Source of the DNA: an uncultured Methylococcales bacterium
GTDB taxonomy: Bacteria > Pseudomonadota > Gammaproteobacteria > Methylococcales > Methylomonadaceae
NCBI GenBank assembly: GCA_903902705.1
Contig: CAIUVX010000088.1
Span: 1-42,237 of the forward strand
Direction of reading: 5' to 3'
Length of the DNA stretch: 42,237 bases
Shown: positions 26,200 to 36,300 of the stretch, piece by piece
How the letters are laid out: every line of letters begins with the position of its first letter
Position numbering within the stretch: the stretch's first letter is position 1
The notes under the pieces: model-generated
What the model saw: only the letters and a program-made list of their open reading frames with translations
Told to the model about the DNA's origin: nothing
The model's database searches: none
Translations under genes and position numbers: made by a program

Positions 26200-29100
26200 T
26201 TAATCTAACTCCTTGCCCATACGATATTTAATATCATAGTTAATAATAAAATCCAGTTCTTCTTCGGTAAAACCATAATGCTGGGCAAGCACTTTGTCTA
26301 TTTCATCTATGATGGGTTTGGATTGCGAAGAAGTAAAAGACTGTATTTTAACCTCTCCTGTCTGTTTTTGGTTTCTAATTTGAAACCATGAGTTTTCTAC
26401 CAAGCTATTTTGAAGTCTACTTGATAAATCAATCAATTTTTCTTCATTTAGTATGGAAGCAGGAAATTTAAATTGTGTTAAATCAGTTGGGTTTAAATCT
26501 CGGCAATTACTTTTTGAATGGTAATTTAAAAAGAATAAGCTACTAGAAAATAATGAATGAAAAATATATTTATATATCTCCTTTTCAAAACCAATTGTTG
26601 TTTCTCTTGAACTTGATTGCTTAATGTCATTAATATAACATTCTGGTGGTATTAATGTAGTTGTAACATAATATCCTATTCCAGTGTTTTTATAATAAAT
26701 AACGTTACCTTTTCGTACATATTGTTCTACCTGCTCGCTTGTTGCATTTACCTTATTAAATATAGACAAAAACAGTTCATTGTTTATTTTTTCCCATATT
26801 TTACTACCGCTAATCTTGGTTTCATATAAACTTATATTGCTGAATAAAAAACTTCTTTCTTCAGTATTCCACTTGTAATATTTTGATGAAAACAATTTTC
26901 CAGATTTAATTTTATCTTTTTTGAAAATATAAATAGATAATCTTTGTTCTGCACCAGAAAATAACTTCGCTGGACGTATTGCGTAATTACTAACCCAAAT
27001 AATTCCATTTTCGACAAACCTTTTTCTGATTTCTTTCATTCTTTCTGTGTTGGAAATAGAAACTGGAACAATAAACCCCAAGTAACCATTATTATGTATA
27101 ATAAGTAATGATATTGCGGCTACCATTGAGTGTAAATTTCCACCAGTATTTACTTCAATGTTTCTAATTTTATATTCTTTTTATGCAACTTTTTTTTCCA
27201 CATAAGGCGGATTCCCAATAATCACATCAAAACCGCCCTTATCAATAATACGATAAAACTCAGTAAACCAATGAAACGGTTGATGTGATGCTTTCCACTG
27301 TGCTAATTTATCGTCATCAATCCCATAATCACGCGCTAAAAACCAATCTAACTGCTCTTTTATTTCAGCCAATCTATCAATAATTTCTTGTTTATCTTCG
27401 TGCAAACCAACAATATTATTTGCCAACTGATTCGCATTATAACGGCGTAAAACGCCTTGTAAATCTTGAATCATATCATCAATTAAAACCATTTCATCAC
27501 CGAAAAATATCTTCGCTTGTCCACTGACATCATATTCAACTGCGGTTCTAATCTGCTCATGTGTTGTGTAACCAATTAAAGTATTACCACAACGAATATT
27601 AAAATCAATATCAGGCAACGGCTCTAAACCCAAATTAGGTTTTTTATAATCAGCCTCAGACATTGCTGCTAATTTTAAAAACAAGCGCAATTTAGCAACT
27701 TCCACCGCTTCCTGCATAATATCCACGCCATACAGATTATTTAAAATAATCTTCTTATAAATCCAGTACGTTGGATTCGCGTGTTTATCAATATCCGCTA
27801 AAATATCACGAAACTTTTTAAATTTATTATCGGGTGCATTCTCAATAAACTCGCGCATTCGTTTAATACACGCTTCATACAACGGCTCTAAAATATTCAA
27901 CGCCGCAAACAAAAACGCCCCAGAGCCACAAGTCGGGTCAAGTACCGTTATATTTTCAATCGCATTATAAAACGCTTCAATAAAATCCGAACCTTCATAA
28001 TAATCCAGTGCGTCTTGAGAGAATTGGCGAATATTCAAATTAAACGTAATTAAGTCGTTAATATCCGTTATCTCACCATTAATTAGTTTAGCGTTTAATT
28101 CTTCATAACGTTGTCGCCGCGCAATGGTTTCACGCCATATTTCAGTAGGTAAAGCGAATTTTTCAGGTGTGGGCGTATTCCAATCGTTACGCCGCATTAA
28201 TAAATCAGGTGTAGAATTATCGATACCAATGGCAATATTTTCAGGAATATCTGTATATTCACAACCTTTTTTAACTGCATCATAAATATAACGGTCTGGA
28301 GAATCTTTCAATAACTGCCACAAACTACTATTCGTTTTAAACGCATTAGCACATTCAATTTTAACTTTATCGAATAAAAACGGAATAATAGTATTTTTGC
28401 CAATATATTCAGTAATATCTTCTTTGGTATAATACGCACCCATCGCTGCATGGTCATTAATATATTTCTCAAAAATATAACCAATCACATCGGGATTAAT
28501 TTCTTTACCCGTAGCATTGGCATTAGTATCTAAATGCCATTGATATTGGTCAAAAAAATCAAATAATTGCACAAAAGCATCATCCGCAATATCAATTGCA
28601 TCATTATTGTTTTCCAATTCATGAACATCAAACAAGCCACCGTTTAAATACGGCACATTACCAATTAACGCAATCAGCTCTTTATTATCTCTGTGTTCAG
28701 CACCCAAGCCTTCATGAAAGAACGCTAACAAAAAATGGCGATAAAACGAATAAAATTTATTTTCGCCTTGTATTTGGTAAACTTGATTTAATTTTGTGCG
28801 CAAATAATGCACATCGTTATTCAGAAATCCTTTTTTCTGAATAAAATAAATAAACATCAAGCGGTTAAGCATTAACGAGGCATACCATTCTTTATTAGCC
28901 TGACTATCCAAGCCATTAATATATTTTATAAAAACAGCGTGTTGTTTTTTGAAGTGGTCGTAAAACTTTTTAGTGGTTTTCTCGGTGTTAGCATTAAAAT
29001 TATTATTAACACGGTTAGTTACATCAACTAAATGAATATTATCTTCTTCGTCTAAGGTAAAAAATATACCCTGCAATCGAGACAATAATAACTTAGGCTC

Positions 29101-29496
29101 TTGATGGCTGTAGTATTCAGTTTCTTTGTATTGAATGGGTTTGTTTAATTCTTTAACTGAAATTTGCCAAATTTGTTTTTCAGTATTGAAATAAATAATT
29201 AAGTATTCGTGGTAAGTAATACCAATTTTATACGCTATCTTCTTACGTTCTGCTTGATTTGGAAATGTAGCCGATTGACAAGTGAAAATAATAAATCCCC
29301 GTTTTTCAGCAATTGCAGTTAATGAGTAACACTGTTCATTAACTACAATAGATTTTTTTAAGCTTGTATTATCCCATCCCAATGAATTAAACAAAGTTTG
29401 AAACTCAAACGCTTGAATATGTTTACGCAGTTTTTCCAGATTAAGTTTTGCCACAGTGTTAATATCCTTGTTAATTAAAAACTGGCGTTGGTGCAT
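26200..29496 (-). pseudogene. Single-chain Eco57I-like (type IIG) restriction-methylation protein with an in-frame stop
   Basis: One continuous frame of 1098 codons plus stop, interrupted only by TAA at 27181-27183. Residues 1-400 are the N-terminal nuclease/helical part; the SAM site DPTCGSGAFLFAAL is near 519 and the adenine-methylase motif GNPPYVE ends at 767, four codons before the stop. Beyond the stop the same frame continues KEYKIRNIEVNTGGNLHSM, VSISNTERM and the target-recognition part to NYDIKYRMGKELD, the usual end of this class. A truncated 771-residue product and a 308-residue C-terminal piece (ATG 27126) can be made, but an active one-chain enzyme cannot without readthrough. An A8 tract lies just before the stop. 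PglX of BREX is similar, but no other BREX gene is present. It is inserted between moxR and DUF58. Confidence 0.85.
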
Positions 29497-29534
29497 GAAT
29501 AAAGTTACAGTGGTTTCAATATAGGTTAGTTACC

Positions 29535-29786
29535 TAAGTAGTTAAGCATAAGTAACAGTGAATAAGTTTTTGGGTAATGAATGACTGCCAGTCCTTGAAG
29601 GACTGGCAGTCATATACCTGAAAACTTATACTCACTTACTTAACTATCAGGCATAACTAGAAGCTTAACCGTTCGCCCTGAGTTTGTCGAAGGGTGGACG
29701 GTTAAGCCGTTCATGGTTCGACAGGCTCACCACGAACGGCTTAACCTTGTTCCAAATACCAGAAAACTTTTGTTCATCTACTTATC
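29535..29786 (+). repeat. Dispersed 160-base REP-containing repeat, copy B (with insertion)
   Basis: Matches 12373-12546 from TAAGTAGTTAAGCATA to TTTTGTTCATCTACTTAT. It is interrupted by 92 bases after 29550 and lacks about 15 bases found in copy A. Same orientation as copy A. Confidence 0.93.
29549..29642. mobile_element. 90-base MITE-like hairpin with TA target duplication
   Basis: The empty site in copy A reads GCATAACTATCAGG. Copy B has GCA-TA, 90 extra bases, TA-ACTATCAGG. The inserted piece begins AGTAAC and ends CTTACT, its outer 27 bases pair imperfectly (about 21 of 27), and its core at 29581-29613 is a palindrome with two 16-base arms around one G. TA duplication and hairpin form are typical of IS630/Tc1-type MITEs. 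No transposase is encoded. Confidence 0.82.
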
Positions 29787-29788
29787 AG

Positions 29789-29812
29789 GAATACAAACCT
29801 AGGTTTGTATTC
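29789..29812. repeat. Perfect 24-base palindrome
   Basis: Centre CCTAGG, arm GAATACAAACCT; fully self-complementary. It lies 22 bases from the moxR stop. On the minus strand it could act as a hairpin after moxR, but no T-tract follows. Confidence 0.9.
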
Positions 29813-29833
29813 TCCAACCCGTTCAATGCGCTA

Positions 29834-30790
29834 TTAGCGCGGAATCGGCAGTTTATTGACTATATCCTGCACTAGCTGACTAGCGGTAATGCCCGAAAAT
29901 TTACTTTGCGCATTGAGATTTAAACGATGAGCAATGACAGGAATAGCGAGTTCTTTAATCACATCGGGGGTGACAAATTCCAAACCATCTATTAATGCCA
30001 AGGCTTGCGCGGCTTTCATTAACGTGAGTGAGGCTCTGGGACTCGCGCCCAATTGTACATCGGCAAGTTTGCGGGTTTCGGCAACAATGGCGACGATATA
30101 ATGTTTCAGTTCTTCACTAATGCGCACTTGCTTCACTTGATGCTGTAATTTGTGCAGTTCATCTAGTGAGATACACGCTTTTAAATCTGTTAATGGATGG
30201 TGATTTCCTTGTGCGTTGAGTATCGCCACTTCTTGCGCTTGACTGACATAGCCTAAGCTAAACTTCATTGCAAAACGGTCTAGCTGGGCTTCGGGTAATG
30301 GATAAGTGCCGTGAAATTCGACAGGATTTTGAGTGGCAATGACAAAAAATGGCGATGGTAACAGTCTGACTTGCCGCTCAATACTGACTTGATTTTCTGC
30401 CATTGCTTCCAACAATGCCGATTGAGTACGCGGTGAAGCACGGTTAATTTCATCGGCAAGCAAAATATGACAAAAAATCGCCCCTTGCTCAAAGCGAAAG
30501 CTTTGTTTCTGTGGGTCAAAAATTGAAATCCCCAAAATATCCGATGGCAATAAATCAGGAGTAAATTGAATGCGCTGAAATTCTGCTTCACACGACAATG
30601 CCAAGGCTTTCGCCAAGGTAGTTTTACCCGTGCCAGGAACATCTTCCAACAACACATGACCACCGCTACTAAACGCCGCTAACAACCATTGCAAGGTGCG
30701 GCGCTGTCCAAACAATACCAGCTCTAATTGCGTAGTGAGTTTAGCAAAAGTGGCGTGGGCTTGTGCGTAGTCTGTTAATAGTGTGGTCAT
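29834..30790 (-). CDS. MoxR-family AAA+ ATPase
   Basis: 318-residue MoxR chaperone-like ATPase: Walker A (LLEDVPGTGKTTLAKALA), Walker B with the DE pair (ILLADEINRASPRTQSALLE), sensor 1 (FFVIATQNPVEFHGTYPLPE), and a C-terminal lid with GASPRASLTLMKAAQA. It acts with DUF58 and TgpA proteins, whose genes now start 3.9 kb downstream because of the inserted R-M gene. It probably begins the original operon (moxR, DUF58, tgpA). Confidence 0.93.
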   Translation of the reverse strand: MTTLLTDYAQAHATFAKLTTQLELVLFGQRRTLQWLLAAFSSGGHVLLEDVPGTGKTTLAKALALSCEAEFQRIQFTPDLLPSDILGISIFDPQKQSFRFEQGAIFCHILLADEINRASPRTQSALLEAMAENQVSIERQVRLLPSPFFVIATQNPVEFHGTYPLPEAQLDRFAMKFSLGYVSQAQEVAILNAQGNHHPLTDLKACISLDELHKLQHQVKQVRISEELKHYIVAIVAETRKLADVQLGASPRASLTLMKAAQALALIDGLEFVTPDVIKELAIPVIAHRLNLNAQSKFSGITASQLVQDIVNKLPIPR

Positions 30791-31006
30791 GGCAGTGGTT
30801 TGAAATGATTGCTGAGTAATTCATAGTCTCATAAAAATGCAGGGGATTGTAGCGTTATGGACGGTGAAATAATTCGATAAGGCTCTTCTTTCGTCGAAAA
30901 TAGAGCCAAAAATGGATCGTTTTGGTTTAAATAGGGACGGCGAAAAATGGGCTTTGGGTTAAAAAATGTGCAACCTTATCGTTATAATCAGCGCATTTTT
31001 CTAAAT

Positions 31007-32050
31007 TTAGATATACCATTCCTTAGGAATCTCATCTATCTTGAAGGGTGTGACTTGGATGGTACGTTCTGATCCATCTTGCTGCCTAATAGTAATATCA
31101 ACTTGTTCGGCATCACGTCCTTGACCATAACGGGCGGCAATTCGCGCCGCTAGATATAAATCTTCTGCGCTGAGTTCGCCATCAATTAATACTAAAGGGC
31201 CTGGGTGACTTGCACAATGTAAGCTGATAAATTGTTTTTTATAGCCTTGTAAAAATCGCCCTTCGCCTTCTTCACGCGCCACGATGAGTTTGAAATGTGG
31301 GGCAGGGCGGATATGTCTGCCGACTTTTAACAGCATCACGTCATCGAGTTCGTAGTCTTTGTGTCCGTGGGCTTGCCACAAATCGACTAATTTGGCAGAA
31401 TAACTTTTGTCGGTCAGAAAACAACAACCGCCCGCAGGTTGGGCATAGTCATCAAACTCCCATTTTTCAGCCAGTGCCATTTGTGGCTTGCGTGAACGTC
31501 CTGTGATGTCATGCAGTTTTTCTCTGTCTACCCAGCCTTCACGTTCAGGCAAGGTTTCAGGGAGATTTTTTGCACATAAAGGACGCAGCAATAAATCATC
31601 CGCACCTGATTGTTTAGAAATAATGGGCATGGTAGCTTTGCGTTGTGACATAGGACGCTGACCAATCACTTCTCCCGTGATGATAAAGTCAAAATCGTTT
31701 TCGACTATCCATTGTTTGGCTTTGTTGACCATGAAAATTTTGCAATCTAAACACGGATTCAAATGCTGACCATAGCCGTGTTTTGGATTAATCAGCACAT
31801 TTTTATATTCTTCGATAACATCGACAATATGCAGTTTGATGCCCAGTTGTTCAGCGACCCACAGGGAGTTATTGCGTTTAACTTTGGCTTTGTCTTTGGC
31901 GCGTATCGCGTGAGTATGACCTTCAACACAAAACCCTGTGAAAAAATTAATGCCTTCAACGTGGATGCCTTGTTCGAGGATGGTTTTCGCCGCTAACATG
32001 GAATCTAATCCACCTGAAATAAGGGCGACTGCTTTTCGTTGCTTGCTCAT
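31007..32050 (-). CDS. PP-loop tRNA-thiolation-like protein with C-terminal DUF814-like domain
   Basis: 347 residues. The N-terminal ATP-pyrophosphatase domain has the PP-loop SGGLDSMLAA (13-22) and the MnmA/ThiI-like Cys motif NPCLDCKIFM; a second Cys pair is in PAGGCCFLTD. The C-terminal ~90 residues (SLHCASHPGPLVLIDGELSA, LYLAARIAARYGQG) look like the NFACT-R/DUF814 RNA-binding domain. Proteins of this layout are usually named tRNA-thiouridylase-like; the modified base is unknown. This is not canonical MnmA: it is about 20 residues shorter and ends differently. It is a single gene with 215 bases free of genes on the moxR side. Confidence 0.75.
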   Translation of the reverse strand: MSKQRKAVALISGGLDSMLAAKTILEQGIHVEGINFFTGFCVEGHTHAIRAKDKAKVKRNNSLWVAEQLGIKLHIVDVIEEYKNVLINPKHGYGQHLNPCLDCKIFMVNKAKQWIVENDFDFIITGEVIGQRPMSQRKATMPIISKQSGADDLLLRPLCAKNLPETLPEREGWVDREKLHDITGRSRKPQMALAEKWEFDDYAQPAGGCCFLTDKSYSAKLVDLWQAHGHKDYELDDVMLLKVGRHIRPAPHFKLIVAREEGEGRFLQGYKKQFISLHCASHPGPLVLIDGELSAEDLYLAARIAARYGQGRDAEQVDITIRQQDGSERTIQVTPFKIDEIPKEWYI

Positions 32051-32094
32051 GATAATTTTTAGGTCAAAAAAATAGAGCTATTATAACGGAACAC

Positions 32095-33315
32095 TTAGAT
32101 ACACAAGTCGGATGATTTAATATTAGCCTCCCAGTTACTAATCCAGTTTGGAATTTTAGCGGCTGGCATGGGTTTGGCGATGAAATAGCCTTGAGCCGCA
32201 TCACAGCCAGTGCTACGCAAAAAATTCCAGTCTTCCCTGTCTTCTACACCTTCCGCCACAGTTTTCATGTCCAGTTGTTGTGCCAGAGTCAGGCTGGCAT
32301 TATAAATAGCGCGTAGTGTGTTGTTACTCGCCACGCCATGTACGAATCTTTGATCTATCTTAAGTTCGTTAAAGGGGATGTTACGCAATAGAGCGAATGA
32401 AGAGTAGCCCGTACCAAAATCGTCTATCGATAGCCCAAAACGTTTTAGCCGCAAACGACTAAGAATTTCCAGTGATGCGGATAAATCCTTCATCAACCGA
32501 CTTTCAGTGATTTCCAGCACAATGTCACTCGGCATAATGCCAGCATTGGCGGCTGCGGTTGTCATATAATCAACAAATTTCAGTGAATTGAGATTGTTCA
32601 TAGAAATATTAACGGATACTTCCTGATACAGGTTGTTATCCCGCCAAATCCTAGTCTGAGCAAAAGCTGCCTCGACCACAGCGTGTGTCAAATCATCGAT
32701 TAGCCCATAGTCTTCAGCTAAATGGATGAACTGATCGGGAAAAACCATGCCGTTCTGCGGGTGTTGCCAGCGTACCAGTGCTTCAACTCCGACCACTTTA
32801 CCGCTGGTCACATCGACTTGGGGCTGGTAGTAATTGACCAACTCGTTATTGATAATGGCGGCTCGTATCTGGTCAACATCGTAGTCTACTTTTTGCGCTA
32901 ACGAATAGTCGTTTAGCCAAGGTGGCACCCATTTCGCCAGTAGCTTGGACAGCTCCTCTGGATTGACGGGTTTTTGCAAATGTCCGAGCATCGTTATTTT
33001 ATATGTTTGCCCCAGTTTCTCGACAGTCTGCCGCATTCGCTCATTTTCACCACTCACTAGAATAAGGCTACCCGAATAGTGCCGCTTGGCTAGTTCGCGT
33101 ACGAATTCTACGCCATCCATTTCTGGCATATTGATGTCCAACAAGATCAAATCCGCTGAGTAATCTGGTTGTTCCAGCCAATCCAGTGCGTCACTCCCAC
33201 TTTCGCAGCTTGTTATTTGAGTGTATCCTAAATTGGACATAATACGACTTAAGAGCTTGAGCATAAAAGGCTCATCATCGACTAGCAAAAATTTTAATGT
33301 AGATTTTTCGAGCAT
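32095..33315 (-). CDS. Response regulator with EAL c-di-GMP phosphodiesterase output
   Basis: 406 residues: a receiver (D60 in DLILLDINMPEMDG; LLVDDEP; Lys in LQKPV) and an EAL domain with EALVRW, NISMNN, EITES, IDDFGTGYSS, KIDQRFV, AEGVED and QGYFIAKPM, i.e. all metal and catalytic residues of an active enzyme. It should hydrolyse c-di-GMP to pGpG when phosphorylated. It lies 45 bases after the large hybrid kinase, its probable phosphodonor. Confidence 0.94.
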   Translation of the reverse strand: MLEKSTLKFLLVDDEPFMLKLLSRIMSNLGYTQITSCESGSDALDWLEQPDYSADLILLDINMPEMDGVEFVRELAKRHYSGSLILVSGENERMRQTVEKLGQTYKITMLGHLQKPVNPEELSKLLAKWVPPWLNDYSLAQKVDYDVDQIRAAIINNELVNYYQPQVDVTSGKVVGVEALVRWQHPQNGMVFPDQFIHLAEDYGLIDDLTHAVVEAAFAQTRIWRDNNLYQEVSVNISMNNLNSLKFVDYMTTAAANAGIMPSDIVLEITESRLMKDLSASLEILSRLRLKRFGLSIDDFGTGYSSFALLRNIPFNELKIDQRFVHGVASNNTLRAIYNASLTLAQQLDMKTVAEGVEDREDWNFLRSTGCDAAQGYFIAKPMPAAKIPNWISNWEANIKSSDLCI

Positions 33316-33360
33316 ATTTTTTTTATCTCTTTGTTATTCTGTCCCAGCTATTTTCGGGAG

Positions 33361-36300
33361 TTACAATGCGTCCAGATAGTTATTCACATCGGTCATTTCC
33401 GCCTCAAAGCGGGGCATAAGTGCTACTAATATCTCAAGCTGACCTGCCCGACCTGCTTGTTCAATAGCGGCACATAATTCACCTAATTCCAATGCCCCGA
33501 CTGCACGCGCTGAAGACTTTAGTTTGTGTGCCAACGCACTCACTTGCGTTGCTTGCCCTGCGGTAAATGCCATTTTCAGCTCTGTCGCAATTTGGGTTGC
33601 ACTACGTCGAAAATCCTGTAGAAAATCACTGATTATCTCAGGATCGTCGCCTACCAGTGCCGCCAACACACTCACATCTATTACTGAGTTTAACATAGTA
33701 TTTGAGGGTATAGGTACATTAGATAAGGTGGTAGTAGCAGATGGTTGTAAGTCTGAATGGGCATTTGGCAGCCATTTCTTCAACATCGCCTTCAGCTCTG
33801 CCAGTGGTGTTGGTTTGCTGAGATAGTCATCCATTCCCAGCTTGTGACAATGCAGAGACTCCCCCTTAAGAGCATTTGCGGTCAGGGCAATGATGATGCT
33901 GTGTCGGACGTTATTTTCTTCAGCACGGATGGCAGTGGTCAGTTGGTAGCCGTCCATGTTTGGCATGTGTAGATCAGTTAATAGTAGGGCATAATCACCG
34001 CTACGCCAGCGTTCCAGTGCTTCAATACCGTCATTAACAATATCGGCGGCAAATCCAAGCAAAGCAAGTTGTTGTAGAATGACTTTCTGATTAGTCTCGT
34101 TGTCTTCCGCGACCAAAATTAGCCTATTCTGCTGTAGTGCATCGGCTCTCAGGGGGGCGATAAAAGCCGATTCGCTTTTGTCAGACGGTGGCGTATTTAT
34201 TCCTACCTCCGCTCGTCCAGCAGCGATAGCTACCGACTGGAGGACAATGTTCCGTGTTAAAACATTGCCATCTACTTCTACGCTCCGAGTCGTATTTAGC
34301 CACCGTGGTTTCCGACGCATCCCGCGCCCGATGATGACGAAGCGAATAGCTTGCATTGGCTGGGCAAAGGAAAGTTCCTCTGCTAATAGTGGTGTATTGC
34401 CTGCGTCTATTAACCATATCCACGGTTTGGGCGATACGGTGTCGTTTTTCTCGCGTGCCGCCGCCAAATCAGATACTTGCTCAACCACCGCACCAGCGGC
34501 TAACAGATAAGTGGTCAGATAATCAGCCAGCCCTTCTTTACCGCCTATTACCAGACAAGAAAGCCCCGTCACCAGTGATGGCATAGTTTTATTGCTGGCT
34601 TCATCCAATACCAGCACAAAAGGCAGTCGTGCAGTAAAAGTAGAACCCTGTCCTAGTGTACTCTGTACGGTAATTTCTCCACCCATCAGTTGTACCAGTT
34701 TATGAGCAATGGACAAGCCTAGCCCCGTGCCGCCAAAACGCCGCGTTGTTGAAATATCAGCTTGAGAGAAGGGAGTAAATAAATGTTCTTGAGTTGCTTC
34801 ATTCATACCAATACCGTTGTCAAGCACGCGAATGTCTACCACGACTTGCTTCGTGTTACGTTCGACTAGCATGACCTGCACTGATACCCGCCCTATGCGG
34901 TCTTGTCCACTAGAGAACTTAATGGCATTGTTGGTAAGATTGATGATGATCTGGCGCAGACGCTGGGCATCGCTTAGCACGGTGACAGGAATCGCTGGAT
35001 CGGTAAAGAGTGTCAATTCCACCTCTTTCTTACTGGCAAAGAGATCTAGCATAACGCAGACTTTCTCTACCACCTCGTTCACCGCAGTCGGTTCAGACTC
35101 AATCTCCAGCTTGTCAGCCTCAATCTTGGAAAAATCGAGAATGTCTTCAATAATGCCCAGCAGTGAAAACGCCGAGTCGCGGATGGTATCGACCATTTCC
35201 ATCTGATAGCCTTCAAGGCTGGTCTGTTGTAGCACGTCCACCATACCGATTACGCCATTCATCGGGGTGCGAATCTCGTGACTCATGGCAGCAAGAAACT
35301 CCGACTTGGTATGATTAGCCTGTTCTGCCTCAGTCTTGGCGGCAAGCAGTGCTTGCTCAAACTGTTTGCGCTCTGTGATGTCACGCACAATTCCAGTGAA
35401 AAAGCGACCCTCACCCAACTGCATCTCGCTCACCGCCATCTCCAGCGGAAAGGTACTCCCGTCCTTGCGCCGCCCATCAATGATACGCCCGCTACCGATG
35501 ATGCGTGCTTCACCAGTAGCATGGTAATGTTCGATATAACTCTCATGTTCACTGTGATAAGGTTCTGGCATCAACATATTAATGTTCTGCCCGATTACCT
35601 CGGCGGCAACATAGCCAAAAATGCGCTCGACGGCTGGGTTGATAGTTTCGATCGTACCGTACTCATTGATGGTGATAATGCCGTCCACTATAGTATTAAG
35701 GATTGTGTGGATGTGAATGGCGTGGTCGCGCAGTCGGTTCTCCGTCGCTTTGAGTTCGGAAATATCGTGAAACGCAACCACCATACCCTCTATTTCTCCT
35801 GCCTCATTGCACATCGGCGTGCTGACATAAGTGACAGGAAAACTCGTGCCATCTTTGTGACAGAACATTTCATTGGCAACATAGCGGCTGATGCCATCAT
35901 CCAGCGTTGCATAAATAGGAGATTCATTCTGCGGATAGTGTGCGCTATCGGCACTGCTGTGGTGGATTATCGAATGGGCAGGTTGACCGATCTGCTCCTT
36001 TTCACGCCAGCCAAGCATGGTTGCGGCAGCAGGGTTCTCGAAAATAATATTTCCCTGTAAGTCGATGCCGTACAAGCCATCGCCAACAGAAGTAAGAATC
36101 TGCTCATATAGGCGTTGCAAATGTGCCAGCATCCCTTCGGTCTGTTTGCGCTCGGTGATGTTAATCCAGTAACCCACTATTTCTTGCGGCTGACCGTCGG
36201 CATCACGCACCAATTTGCAGTCGTTCTGTATCCAGTGCCAAGTACCGTTTTGGTGTAGAAACCGATATTCAAAAATACAAGTATCGTGCTTGAACAGTCG

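Larger units (their letters stand above)
29497..29833. other. Repeat-filled stretch between the R-M insertion and moxR
   Basis: 337 bases with no gene. It holds REP repeat copy B, a MITE-like insertion and a perfect palindrome, each listed separately. It is also the promoter region of the methylase gene. Confidence 0.8.

Noticed and set aside
27184-27200. Phase variation by the A8 tract in the methylase gene
   Set aside because: Adding or removing one A leads to other stops within a few codons; the downstream frame is already in phase, so slippage cannot restore it.
26200-29496. PglX methylase of a BREX system
   Set aside because: No brxA/B/C, pglZ or brxL gene around; neighbours are moxR and DUF58.
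24564-30790. MoxR-vWA-type defence ATPase module
   Set aside because: The set moxR, DUF58, tgpA is the ordinary chromosomal operon; nothing marks it as defence apart from the inserted R-M gene.
35278-36060. A 260-residue plus-strand frame opposite the hybrid kinase
   Set aside because: It is antisense to conserved PAS/HisKA coding, has no family-like motif or ribosome-binding site, and is a composition shadow.
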